Made by a program: the position numbers and the translations under genes
Part shown: positions 49,966 through 60,329 of the stretch, one piece after another
Layout of the letters: each line of letters opens with the position of its first letter
How positions within the stretch are numbered: the first letter of the stretch is position 1
Notes under the pieces: generated by a model
The model's input: the letters and a program-made list of their open reading frames with translations, nothing else
What the model was told of the DNA's origin: nothing
The model's database searches: none
Source: Climacium dendroides
Lineage: Eukaryota > Streptophyta > Bryopsida > Hypnales > Climaciaceae
Assembly (NCBI GenBank): GCA_950106755.1
Contig: OX467082.1
Location: forward strand, 20,832,001 to 20,896,000
DNA: 64,000 bases
Direction: 5' to 3'

Positions 49966-50358
49966 ATGGATCATAGTAGTTCTAGAAGTAATTATCCTAT
50001 TCAAAGTACAATAGATTTTTTATGTAAAAAAAATCTTGAAAAAAAATCTGAAAATATTATTAAAGGAAAGGTTAATAATAGAACTCATAGAAGAAATATT
50101 AAATGTCATTTTTGTGGTGCCGATGGGCATATTAAGAAAACCTGTAGAAAGAAACAAGATTTTGATAATTCAAACCGTTCTAGACAAAATTTAAATTGTA
50201 AACCCACAAAACCGTTGCCTTATGAACCTGAATTTTTAAATATTATTAGGCTCCTAGACATTTTACAAATTAAACCTACATCTCTTCTAGAATTAATGCA
50301 ACTGCAAATTGTTATTAATACCCTTATTTATTTCCATACAACTAATCAAATTTGGTAA
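49966..50358 (+). pseudogene. Leader ORF A, copy 1: zinc-knuckle protein
   Basis: 130-residue frame between primer site and gag. It is basic and Asn/Lys/Arg-rich, with one canonical knuckle CHFCGADGHIKKTC (C-x2-C-x4-H-x4-C) near residue 48. It is nearly the same protein as 52397-52780. The open frame is intact, but the element copy around it is broken, so it is called a remnant. Possible nucleic-acid binding is inferred from the knuckle alone. Confidence 0.6.
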
Positions 50359-50419
50359 TGTGGAAGTATATGGGTATAGAAAAGGGAAGTCTTGGCAAGA
50401 TTGTAATAATTTTGTGTAG

Positions 50420-50910
50420 ATGAATTATACTTTTCCTTGGGAAGTCCCAGAAATTTTAGAAGACTTCTTTTCTGGACCATGTCTTTTCAAGGCATTATAT
50501 AGACTTTATAAGGGAGCATATTTAGGTGAAGGATTTAGAATCATTGGAAATTATCCTAGAAATAAAGATCTTTGTGATCAAATTGATGAATTACCTTTAG
50601 ATATAAAAAGGATTATCTTTAGTAAATTTTGGAATGGAAGTGAAGAATTTAAAAAATAAATAAATGTTTGGGGAGGAGAATTACTTCTAGATTCTTCACT
50701 ACATTATCTATTTCTACAATATAGAAAATTAAAAGCAATTACTAAAAACCAAGTACCAACGATTTATGCGGGTTGGAATGGAGTCAAAATTGAGAGAAAA
50801 ACATATGTTTTGATTTATGGACCAATTAATCTCTTATCCACCCCTTTTATCCCTGAATTTTCACAATCAAAAAGAAAATCTCCCCATTTGAATTTTAAAT
50901 TAATTTGACC
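50420..50910 (+). pseudogene. Leader ORF B, copy 1 (stop-interrupted)
   Basis: Same product as 52851-53345. An in-frame TAA at 50657-50659 interrupts it after EEFKK, then the frame continues to the conserved C-terminal part (YVLIYGPINLLSTPFIPEF). A TGA replaces a codon near the end. Confidence 0.6.
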
Positions 50911-50977
50911 TTAAAAATAAATAAATAAATAAATAATAAATTTAAATTTAAAATTTAAAATAAAATTTAAATTAAAT

Positions 50978-50983
<6 letters not shown>

Positions 50984-51012
<29 letters not shown>
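50984..51012. repeat. (AT)n microsatellite
   Basis: Uninterrupted AT dinucleotides between leader ORF B and the gag start. The second element copy has only a short TATATATATA at about 53429-53438. Confidence 0.9.
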
Positions 51013-51016
<4 letters not shown>

Positions 51017-51057
51017 TTGGTGAGATTTTGTTCCCATTGTATGGAGAAAATTAATGT

Positions 51058-51209
51058 CAGGATTATCTTCTCCATCTAAACTTAAAAAAGAATTACAAAA
51101 ATTCGCTAGGGATAAACGTGCCAAAGTTTGGGATTGTCGAAGGGATTACCGTCCTGTGATAAATTACACTTGCATTCTCATCGTGAAGCAGGTCATCAAA
51201 CGTCACTGA
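51058..51209 (+). pseudogene. gag 5' fragment, copy 1
   Basis: Matches the first 50 or so codons of gag at 53477 (SPSKLKKELQKFARD), with a frame change near 51140. It breaks at ATCAAACGTCAC, where copy 2 continues into gag but this copy runs straight into LTR sequence at 51210. Confidence 0.75.
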
Positions 51210-51332
51210 ATTCAGTGAATTCCAAGTATGAAATTTGTGGATGCAGGTTCCCCTAGTTTACACCTTTAGCTCCACATTTTATTTTAAGATAAGATTAGTA
51301 CGGACTTAGTGGTTAGAAATTTATATTTATAA

Positions 51333-52019
51333 CTAGCAGTTGGCACTTGCTTTGCTACGCATTAACTATATTACTTTCATCAATTTCTCATGTGATAGAA
51401 TGTAAATTAATAAAATATGTATAATCTTTAAATGAAAATATTAACATCTTCATACAATATTTTCACGAATATTCTTTGGAAATACATATATTGTGCAATA
51501 GATAGTAATTAAAGAAAATCTTTATATCATAATTTTCACAAAAAAAAAAATTTGCAAACATGAAAACATTACAAGGACACCACCACATGATAAATTTCTT
51601 CACTCACAAACAATGGTCACCAAAATTGAAGACTTGAAATGCAAATTTGTCAAATTGCAAAATTTTTGTAAATACTTTGTTGTAGAATTCAAAATTGCTT
51701 CAATCTAACAAAGTTTCAAATCATTTGGTAATAAGAAAAGAACATTAGAATTGAGAACATTCAAAGCTTAAAAAATCATAAAATTGTGGAAGTAAAATGA
51801 AGTGTGAAGCCAAGAAGTATGAAACCTCCATAATATCACTGTACCCTTGTAATATCACATTTAAAGACCATGTGATATTACAGAGGTGAAGTGGCCGTTG
51901 AAACTCTATAATATCACATTGTATATAAATGTGATATTACAAAGGTATTGGAACCTCTATAATATCACACAGTGTAAAAATGTGATATTATGGAAGGCCT
52001 TATGATTTTAGTAGTATGA
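51333..52019 (-). mobile_element. Non-autonomous Helitron-like insertion, 687 bp
   Basis: On the minus strand it starts TCATACTACTAAAATC after a host A and ends GCAAGTGCCAACTGCTAG before a host T: the Helitron rule A[TC...CTRR]T. The first element copy has the empty site: TATTTATAATCGGAC at 49578-49592, with the AT undisturbed, matching TATTTATAA / TTGGAC around the insert. No target duplication and no protein. The 3' stem upstream of CTAG is weak by eye. Confidence 0.7.
51825..51993. repeat. Tandem palindromes inside the Helitron-like insert
   Basis: Three consecutive imperfect palindromes, each ATAATATCACAT-like then 8-12 bp then ATGTGATATTA-like (51849-51881, 51908-51940, 51958-51992), with a half unit before them. 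Spacing is about 50-60 bp and the intervening words CCTCTATAAT and AGAGGTGAA or AAGGTATTGG recur. Confidence 0.75.
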
Positions 52020-52226
52020 TTGGACGGGAATTAGAAAGAGAATTCCTTTCCCATTCCTAAATAGAATATGAAATATACCAAATACCCTAATACATTAAGA
52101 TTAACAACATAATTTACCTACAAAGTGACATTAGCTAACTAACACACTAAGCTAATTTGAGCTTTCCCTTAAACAAACCTTTTTGGAATTGCCTTGGTTT
52201 TGTCTTAGAAAAAGTATACTACATTT

Positions 52227-52244
52227 TGGCACTGCTATCGTGGA
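52227..52244 (+). other. Primer-binding site, copy 2 (degraded)
   Basis: TGGCACTGCTATCGTGGA occupies the same place after the second LTR end as the better preserved site at 49796. Confidence 0.6.
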
Positions 52245-52396
52245 AAGCTCGGCTAAGTGGTAGCTAAAATGTAGGTAGAATTTTTCTTTTTGAAATTAAG
52301 TCTAGAAGAATTTAATGAAAAGATTAGTGGTGAATAAGGATTTCAAATTTGATCATAATCAAATCAAATCAAATTCTATGATAAATAAAAGAAATA

Positions 52397-52780
52397 ATGG
52401 ATCATAGTAGTTCTAGGAGTAATTTTCCGATTCAAAGTACAATAGATTTTTTATGTAGGAAAAGCCTTGAAAATAAATCAGAAAACAGTACTAAAAGAAA
52501 CATTAAAAATAAAACTCATAGAGGAAATATTAAATGTCATTTTTGTGGTGCTGATGGACGTATTAAGAAAACTTGTAGAAAGAAACAAGACTTTGATACT
52601 TTAAACCGGTCTAGACAAAATTTAAATTGTAAACCCATAAAACCATTGCCTTATGAACCTGAATTTTTGAATACTATTAGACTTCTTGAAATTTTAGAAA
52701 TTAAACCTACATCTCTTCCAGAATTAAAACAACTGCGAATTGTTATTGACACCCTTATTTATTTCCATACAATAAATTAA
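52397..52780 (+). CDS. Leader ORF A, copy 2: zinc-knuckle protein
   Basis: 127-residue frame from ATG 52397, starting MDHSSSRSNFPIQSTIDFL. The knuckle is CHFCGADGRIKKTC: the histidine ligand of copy 1 is Arg here, so this copy should not bind zinc normally. It lies between the primer site and gag, a place where Ogre-type Tat elements also carry an extra ORF; homology to that ORF is not claimed. Function unknown. Confidence 0.55.
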   Translation: MDHSSSRSNFPIQSTIDFLCRKSLENKSENSTKRNIKNKTHRGNIKCHFCGADGRIKKTCRKKQDFDTLNRSRQNLNCKPIKPLPYEPEFLNTIRLLEILEIKPTSLPELKQLRIVIDTLIYFHTIN

Positions 52781-52850
52781 ACTTGGTAATGTGGAAGTAT
52801 ATGAAAATAGTAAGGGGAGGTCTTGGCAAAGTTGTAATAATTTTGTGTAG

Positions 52851-53345
52851 ATGAATTATACTTTTCCTTGGAAAGTCCCAGAAATTTTAGAAGATTTCTT
52901 TTCTAGGCCATGTCTTTTCAAGGCATTATATAGGCTTTATAAGGGAGCATATTTGGGTGAAGGATTTAGAATCATTGGAAATTATCCTAGAAATAAAGAT
53001 CTTTGTGATCAAATGGATGAATTGCCTTTGGATGTAAAATGTATTATCTTTAGTAAACTTTGGAATGGAAGTGAAGAATTTAACAACAGAGTAAAAGTTT
53101 TAGAAGGAGAACTACTTTTAGATTCTTCACTACACTATGTATTTCTACAATATAGAAAATTAAAAGCAATTACTAAAAACCAAGTACCAACGATTTATGC
53201 GAGTTGGAATGGAGTCAAAATTGAGAGAAAAACATATGTTTTGATTTATGGACCAATTAATCTCTTATCCACCCCTTTTATCCCTGAATTTTCACAATCA
53301 AAAAGAAAATCTCCCCATCTGAATTTTAAATTAATTTGTCCTTAA
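52851..53345 (+). CDS. Leader ORF B, copy 2: unknown 164-aa protein
   Basis: Intact frame, 71 bp after ORF A, starting MNYTFPWKVPEILEDFF. Segments preserved between the two copies include LFKALYRLYKGAYLGEGFRI and YVLIYGPINLLSTPFIPEF. No signal peptide, membrane span or known motif. Conservation of the protein in both copies while flanks differ hints at past selection (inference). It precedes gag by 131 bp of AT-rich DNA. Confidence 0.55.
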   Translation: MNYTFPWKVPEILEDFFSRPCLFKALYRLYKGAYLGEGFRIIGNYPRNKDLCDQMDELPLDVKCIIFSKLWNGSEEFNNRVKVLEGELLLDSSLHYVFLQYRKLKAITKNQVPTIYASWNGVKIERKTYVLIYGPINLLSTPFIPEFSQSKRKSPHLNFKLICP

Positions 53346-53476
53346 ATTTTTTTAAAAATAAAAACAAAAATACAAAATAAAATAAAATACAAAATAAAAG
53401 TTTAAAAATTAAATTAAATTAATTCTTATATATATATACTTGGTGAGATTTTGTTTCCATTGAATGGAGAAAATTA

Positions 53477-55485
53477 ATGTCGGGAGTACCTTCTCCATCT
53501 AAACTTAAAAAAGAATTACAAAAACTCGCTAGGGATAAATGTGCCAAAGTTTGGGATCGTCGAAGGGGATTACCGTCATGTGATAAATCATACTCGCATT
53601 CTCATCGTGAAGAGGGTCATCAAACGTCACCTTCAATATCTCCTTCTTCCTCTTCACCAAAGAATAATTTTACTCAAAATGAGGGAGAGGAAATCAAAAT
53701 TCAAAACCAAAGAGATAAAATAGAGAGTAAAGAGGAAAATAAGAAAATTGCCCAAGAACTAGAACGTCTCCTTAGTACTCCTACTTATACTTCTAAACAA
53801 AGTGATGACGATTTAAATACCACACTTCTTCTAAATGAAGAGTTTAGTCAATCAGAATCTAATATACAAACTGTTAGGGAGGGAGTCCAAGTTATTAAAC
53901 AAAACTTTGTGCCTACAAATTTACAAAAAGACAAATCTTTTGTTTTTGACTCTATAGGGGATTTAGAAGATTTTGATCCTTTAAATTTTCCTAGAGGTAA
54001 TCAAGAGTCTGATAGCTCTAGAGAGTACTCTACTTCCTCGTCAAATTCGAATAATTCACCTTCTATTCCTCCTTTACCTCCGTCGAGCCAAAATCAAAAT
54101 AATTCAATGGCAAATCAAAGACCTTTAAATCTTGCCCCTATGCCTATTTATTATGGCCAAATAGGACCTGATCCTGATTTTCATTTATCTAGATTTATAG
54201 CATGTTGTCAAGCTAATAGAATTCCCCAAGAAGATTATTTGGTCACATTTTTTGCAACCCTACAAGCCAATGTTTTTGCTTGGTATCAAAGACAAAATCA
54301 AGCTACTTTTGTAAATTGGGATGCTTTAAAAAATGCCTTTCTTGCACAATTTCGACCGATTGGATTTAACGAAAGTTTGCGAGAAAGACTAAGACATATA
54401 AAAATGGGAGTAGAAGAGAGTGTAGATTCCTATTTTGGGAGAATGGAAGATTTATTAAATAGATGGACTAATCACAACATGCCTGAAGATTTTCTAACAA
54501 GTTTATTTGTGGGGGGGTTGTACCCCTATGAATTAAAACTTTATACTAAAGAAAAACGCCCTAACACTTTACTAGAAGGCTTGCGTCATACAAAAATATG
54601 GGAAGAGTCTAGGATTGATGAAGACTATATGCCTTATGCAGATCAAACAATTTATCCAACCTTAGAACCTCAACCTAGAGTGACACCAAATCAATTACAA
54701 GGGCGAATTCGTCCAATTGTGGATCAAAATATATCTTTGTATCCACCACCTTATACGATACCCCAGCCTCAACCTATGGTTGCTGCCCCATTGAAAGCTA
54801 TTGTAGAACAGTCGCCCAATGAAAAACCAATTGTTGACCCTAATTTGGATAGAATAGAAAAACTTACTCAACAATTACGAAATATGGAGGTAAAATTAGC
54901 GGGAGGTAGACCTAAACGCTTTAAACCTAATAATACCCGCTCTAATGTTTGGTGTTCAACCTGTAAGGGTTATGGACATATGGCTAATGAATATCCATCT
55001 CCTCCAAACCAAACCTTTAAGTGTTCTTATTGTGGTGGAAATCATGACATTACCAAATGTTGGAATCTACAAAGCGTCCAACAGGTGGATAGTTCTCCTA
55101 ATGATAGACCATGGATTAATAAAGGAGGTAGTCAAGCTAACATGAATAAAAGGCCATTTACAAGACCTAGAGCTACCCCCCTTATAAGCCAAATGATAGT
55201 CGTCCCAGATGGAATGATGAATATAATTCACCACCTATTTGGAACGGACCTCCTTATAACCCAAATACACACCAATATAACCCACTACAAAAAGAGAAAC
55301 ATGTAGTATGTTATACATGTGGTGAATTAGGCCATTATGCTAATGATTGTTCTAATCCTAGAAAGCAAGAAGGTTATGTCCCTTTATGTGGAAGATGTAG
55401 AAAGCCAAGACATATAGCTAATGATTGTCACGAGGATCTTTCTAAATTTCTACCTTCTGAGAGAGATTGGAATCAAGGAAAACAA
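53477..55485 (+). pseudogene. gag: gag polyprotein with capsid and zinc knuckles
   Basis: Starts MSGVPSPSKLKKELQKLARD. A Ser/Asn-rich acidic region is followed by the retrotransposon gag capsid domain (about 54130-54640; FFATLQANVFAWYQ, LRERLRHIKMGVEESVDSYF, LFVGGLYPYELK). Then come a Pro-rich linker, an atypical cysteine pair region (CSTCKGYGHMANEY, CSYCGGNHDITKCW) and two further knuckles at 55309-55435 (CYTCGELGHYANDC, CGRCRKPRHIANDC). The first frame ends at 55306; the knuckles lie one frame over, so a 1-nt slip occurs near 55173 in a C-run. It could be mutation or, less likely, a frameshift site. Confidence 0.85.
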
Positions 55486-56241
55486 GTGACATTTAAAGAT
55501 GAATCTAAAGAAAAAGAAGTTCATAAAATATCTAAAACCTTACAAACCCAAACAATGGGACTCCAACTTAAACAACCTACCTTTATAGTTAATACTCGTA
55601 GTGTCACCTTAAAAAATAAATTAAATTCAAAAGGAGACTTCCAAATTAATTCAAAGGATGATCGAAGTGAACATGAATCTTTAGATGGAGATTCATTGTC
55701 ACCAACTTCACCCTTGAAAAATCAACCTTTTTTATCACATGCGCCTTCACCACAACCCACAAAAAGTTTAGAAAACAATGTACCAATTTCAAAAACTCCC
55801 ATTGCACCTTTAATTCCATCTACAATTAAAATACCTATGAGAAGACTTCCAATTTCATTATCTAGTAAGAATAGTCCTAAACCTAAAAGAATTAATAAAC
55901 ATTTGATGAGATTGGTAGCAGGAATGAAATCTTATAATACTCTAGAGAATTTGGATTCTATACAACCACAAATATCTCTTAAGCAACTTTTAGCTATTTC
56001 ACCTAAGTGTAGGAGTGAACTTAGCCATGCTTTAGTAAGAAAGAGGGTTAAGGAAAATGAAATTCATGATGTTTCCTTAGATCTAGGTGCTCCAACTATT
56101 GAATTAAGAATTGATGGCACCCTAATCTCAGGAGCTCAAATTGATGGGGGATCTAGCGTTAACCTTATGAGTAAGGAAACTATGGATGAATTAGGAATAA
56201 CAACGATGACCCCCTACGCCCATAATTTTACGAATGGCTGA
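55486..56241 (+). pseudogene. Aspartic protease region
   Basis: Continues in the frame of the second knuckle pair. The protease core reads LRIDGTLISGAQIDGGSSVNLM at about 56104-56169. The active-site triad is D-G-G rather than D-[ST]-G, as I recall is usual in Athila/Tat elements. The frame ends at 56241 while its continuation (LGRPWLHMANV) sits in the next frame from 56234, so it is broken by a 1-nt slip. Confidence 0.75.
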
Positions 56242-57834
56242 TCAAAGTAGAGTTAAACCTTTAGGTATGTTATCTCAGATTTCTACTTTTATTGGTAACT
56301 TGGAATATAAAGTTGATTACATTATATTCAAAGTCCCAAATGCCATTTCTTCCTATTCCATTTTACTTGGCCGACCTTGGTTACATATGGCCAATGTAAA
56401 AGATGATTGGGGAAAAGGCCTAATAACTATTGGGAAAGGGAAACAAAAACTAACATTACCTATGTTTCCGATTATTTATCATGGGGAAACCCAAGATAAC
56501 GAATCGAGTATCACATCAGCAAATTCTTCTGACAATGATTATAGTACCTCTTTTGAAGAATCTTCTAAAAATATATCTGAAAGTCCTTTCCCCTATCAGT
56601 GTATTGGATCTGGAGAACATTTTACCCCATTAACAACCTATGATGATTCTGATGATGCAATTCTAGCTTGGCAGACTTCTGAGGTTGGAATGGTTGAAAC
56701 CGTAGAAGAATCTGAGCTAGAACCGTATTTAGATTCGGATACAAACAAATTAGAACAAATGTTTTTTGATAATGACGAAACTCCTATTAATTTAGGAAGT
56801 TTAAAAGATATATGTAAGGAAATGAATTTGGGAACGGAAGAGGATCCAAAAAACATAAGGGTCTATTCTAAAATGGCTAAGGTCGAATGGAAATACTGGA
56901 GAAATTTCTTTAAAAGACAAAAGAGTGCTTTTGCTTGGACTTATAAGGATCTTAAGGGAGTTCCTCCAGAAATTTGTGAGCACAAAATTATTTTAGAAGA
57001 TAATGTTAAACATGTATGTCAAAGACAACACAGAATGAACCCTAAATATTCTTTATTGGTAAAAGAGGAAATTGATAAATTATTAAAATGTGGATTTATC
57101 TATCTAGTACCTTATAGTGAGTGGGTATCTTCAATTGTCATTGTTCCTAAAAAAATGGCAAGTTACGTATTTGTCAAGACTAGAAAACTGAATAGCGCTA
57201 CTCGTAAAGACTATTTCCCATTACCCTTTACGGATATCATGTTAGATATAGTGGCAAGGTATGAGTGTTATTCAATGATGGATGGATTTTCAGGGTATAA
57301 TCAGATTCAAATTGCCTCAAAATATCAATTGTTGACCACTTTTACTACGGATTGGGGTACTTTTGCATGTCGAGCAATGCCTTTTGGTCTTTGTAATGCG
57401 CCAACTACTTTTCAAAGATTAATGACTATAGCTTTTCATGAATATTTATGAAAATTTTTTTAGATGATTTTTGTGTTTTTAGTAGTAGGTTTAATCATGC
57501 TACTTATTTAGCCAAATGTTTTGAACAATGTGAGAAGTTTGGGATTTTTATTAACTCAGCTAAATTTCAGTTTGCAGTACCTTTTGGAAAATTATTGGGA
57601 CACATAGTATCCAAACAAGGAATTGCTATTGATCCTAATAAAGTTGCAATTATTGCAAATTTACCGGTCCCAAATACTGTCACTAGAGTTAAGGGATTTT
57701 TAGGCCATGTTGGCTATCATCAAAGATTTATTCATAAATATGCTACTATTGCCTTACCTCTAACACACTTGTTAAAAAGAATGAACAACTTCCAGTTTGG
57801 ATTGAGCAATGCACTAAAGCATTCCAGGCCTTAA
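56234..57834 (+). pseudogene. pol: Reverse transcriptase
   Basis: The end of the protease (LLGRPWLHM), an acidic linker, then reverse transcriptase: YSEWVSSIVIVPKK, RKDYFPLPFTD, MMDGFSGYNQI, AMPFGLCNAPTTFQRLM. The catalytic block is FLDDF at 57457-57471, instead of the usual YxDD. The frame breaks twice, at about 57450 (T7 run) and about 57780. After the catalytic block come GIAIDPNKV and VKGFLGHVGYHQRFI. The usual invariant residues are otherwise visible. Confidence 0.85.
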
Positions 57835-58415
57835 AACTTAAACTAATAAATAGTCCAATTTTAGTTAGTCCAAATTGGGATAAAGATTTTGAGGTTTACG
57901 TTGATGCTTCTAATTTTGCAATTGGCACGATTCTTAGTCAAAAAGATGATAAAAAACATGATCACCCTATCTACTATGCAAGTAGGCAACTTACTTCTGT
58001 TGAGAGGAATTATTCTGTAACGGAATGTGAGGCTTTGGGAATGATTTTTTCTGTTAAAAAATTCCGCCATTATTTGTTGGATTATAAGTTTACTTTTCAT
58101 GTGGACCATGATGCCTTAAAATACATGATAAATAAACCCCAATTAAGTGGCCGAATTGCTAGATGGGTACTTTTATTACAAGAATTTGATTTTACAATTA
58201 ATGTTAGACCTGGTAAATCACATGTAAATGCAGATCACCTTTCTAGACTTAATGAACAAGTTGGCACCGAACCTGTTGATGATAATTACCCAGATGCCCA
58301 ACTTTTTCAAGTAGATGTCATTCCTTTAGAATATGTAGAAATTATAAACTATTTGTCTACAAGAGAGTTTCCTTCTAATTTCACTGATAAACAAGAAGTG
58401 AGATTAATACAATGA
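57780..58415 (+). pseudogene. RNase H domain
   Basis: Third frame after the slip at about 57780: FEVYVDASNFAIGTILSQ (first Asp), HPIYYASRQL, ERNYSVTECEALGMIF (Glu), FHVDHDALKYM (Asp) and HVNADHLSRL (Asp). All four acidic catalytic positions appear present. The frame ends at a TGA at 58413-58415 before the integrase start. Confidence 0.8.
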
Positions 58416-58908
58416 TCTAAACCTTATACCTTATTAGATGGAATATTATTTAAATTGGGCCATGATGGTGTTTTACGTAGGTATATAAATCCAAGTGAAA
58501 TAGAAGATGTGTTAAAAGGTTGCCATGAATCTAGTTGTGGAGGACATTTTGCGGGGTTTGTTACCGCTAAAAAGGCCCTTCACTCTGGATACTGGTGGCC
58601 ATCTTTGGGGTATCGACTTTGTTGAACCCATAAAACCTCCTAGTAGAAATGATAGGAAAAGATATATTCTTATAGCGACTGAGTATATGACTAAATGGGC
58701 GGAAGCACAAGCTACGAGAATAGATGATGCACAAATGGTTGCAAAATTTTTATATGAAAATATAATTACTAGGTTTGGGTGTCTGGGAGAATTGGTTTTA
58801 ACCAATTTTTCAAAGAATATCATCACTTATTTCTGTGAACAAGTTTTGAGGTCGAACATTATGATTCCAATTGTAGCATTACATAATGATGCTAGTTCTT
58901 CACGATAG
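58416..58908 (+). pseudogene. Integrase, internally deleted and truncated
   Basis: The zinc-binding start is visible (LLDGILFKLGHDGVLRR, CHESSCGGHFAG, HSGYWWPSLG), but at about 58600 it jumps directly to GIDFVEPIKPPSRND in another frame, losing the CxxC half of the zinc site. In the core, the first Asp is present (GIDF). The second is replaced by Asn in LVLTNFSKN. The block with the third acidic residue is absent because the frame ends at 58906-58908 after NDASSSR. It cannot be active. Confidence 0.8.
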
Positions 58909-58923
58909 AAAGAGACGGAGCCA

Positions 58924-60259
58924 ATGGCGATTACACCAAGTGGTACACTAAAACGAGATTTGGTTCAATTGGTGGTGGAAGGAGAAAAACAAAAGGCTAA
59001 GGCAAAGCGGACAAAGAAGACCCCGGTGACCAATAGTCTTCTGCAAGAAGTAACTCAACAAATTGTGAATGAAGTGAGCTGCATGATGCTACAACACCAA
59101 TTGCCATCACCTACCACTATTAATGGGCGGGAGGAGGAAGTTATGACATTGAAGAAGGAGAATCAAGAGATGCTGGATCAAATTAGCACTCTTGTTAGTG
59201 CTAACTCTCGTCTTGGTGAAAAGAATTCTACTTTGATGGAATTGACTTCATTATTAAAAGAGCAAAATGGTAAAGATACCAAGATGAATGCAAACCAAAA
59301 AGAATATATTGAAAGATCAAGACCTCCACCAACTATTACTTGCACAAAAGGGGGAGGAGCTACAACGTTATCAATGAGAGATGGAGAACACAAAATTGCA
59401 GCTAGCAGATTATGCTTCTCGTACAAGTCCATCAAAAGTGGAGGTGCATGATCAGGCAGTGCAAACCATTGAGGTAGAGTCCAATTCATCTCCTACTTCG
59501 ACTATGCTTAATAAAACTCCTATGAATGTCGACATTTTGGATCCAGAATATTTGGGCCAATATCATTTGATGTTCAATGGTTTAAACGAGATTTTTTATG
59601 TGTCTTGGAGAGCCTTTGAATGGATTTTGAAGGACTATGGCCTAATTCAGCATGAACGAGAATCTAAATCTGTGGATAAGTCTCTTATAGAGAAAGGTCG
59701 AGATCCATTGTTGGCGTGGACCGTGGAGCCACCACCAGCAGTCTTGGCAGATCCATACTTTTGTCCTTGTGAACGTCGTTATAAATGGTCCCCTAATTCA
59801 ACTATTACTAGTATAGAGTATAATTGGCCGAGAATTGTGGGATCCTTCCAATTCTACTAGGATTGTTATGATACTTATAATTGATTTTTCCAGTTACATC
59901 GTCATCACAAAGACCCTGTTTGTTTCCGGGCGGCTGTATTTGCCACTGCTTTAGCAACTTGGTGTAAGGAGTGGAAGGTGACCATTGACATTAACAATTG
60001 GAGTGAGGGCAAAAAAGAATTGTGGTTACTTGTTAAAATGCAAGATCGATCAAGCCAAATTTGCAAATTGTTAGAGGTGATGGCTACCATGCATTTTATT
60101 GCGAGAACTCATTCATGCTTGGTGAATGAATTTGATGTGCGTCATGGAGCTCTAAACCGTTTTTATTTGAAGCAAGGTCATTTAAATCCTCGTACGGTGC
60201 AGTTCGATGAGCAAATCAACACTGGTTACGAGCATTCCAAGCAATGGTTACATCGATGA
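58924..60259 (+). pseudogene. Unidentified coiled-coil ORF between pol and 3' LTR
   Basis: About 440 codons in three pieces: 58924-59340, a 1-nt slip at AAAAGGGGG, a TGA at 59370-59372, 59381-59860 (TAG), a TGA 24 bp later, then open to 60259. The N-terminus is basic (EKQKAKAKRTKK), followed by a heptad-like coiled coil (VMTLKKENQEMLDQI through to MENTKLQLADYASR). The C-terminal part has FYVSWRAFEWILKDYGL, CPCERRYKWS and LATWCKEWKV, and is basic at the end. No transmembrane span, so not an obvious env; no RNase H motif, so not an obvious archaeal-type RNase H. It may be an element accessory protein or a captured host gene. Not recognised. Confidence 0.6.
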
Positions 60260-60308
60260 CAACAGGATCATGATAAAGGGCGAAAGACTTAATTTTGACA
60301 AGGACGTC

Positions 60309-60329
60309 AAAAGATAGGGTGTGGGGCTA
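60309..60329 (+). other. Polypurine tract
   Basis: AAAAGATAGGGTGTGGGG ends just before the 3' LTR start at 60330. Confidence 0.7.

Larger units (their letters stand above)
51210..52223 (+). repeat. Second partial LTR (3' part), split by insertion
   Basis: 51210-51332 and 52020-52223 match the last 325 bp or so of the 5' LTR (about 49467-49792), ending TACTACA. The interval is the Helitron-like insert. The LTR start is missing, so this is an internal duplication and not a complete LTR. Confidence 0.8.

Noticed and set aside
51210..52223. A second complete LTR marking a separate full element
   Set aside because: Only the last 325 bp of LTR is present, joined directly to broken gag; it is a tandem duplication junction.
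58924..60259. Envelope-like gene
   Set aside because: No signal peptide or transmembrane segment in any of the three pieces, and the N-terminal half is coiled coil.
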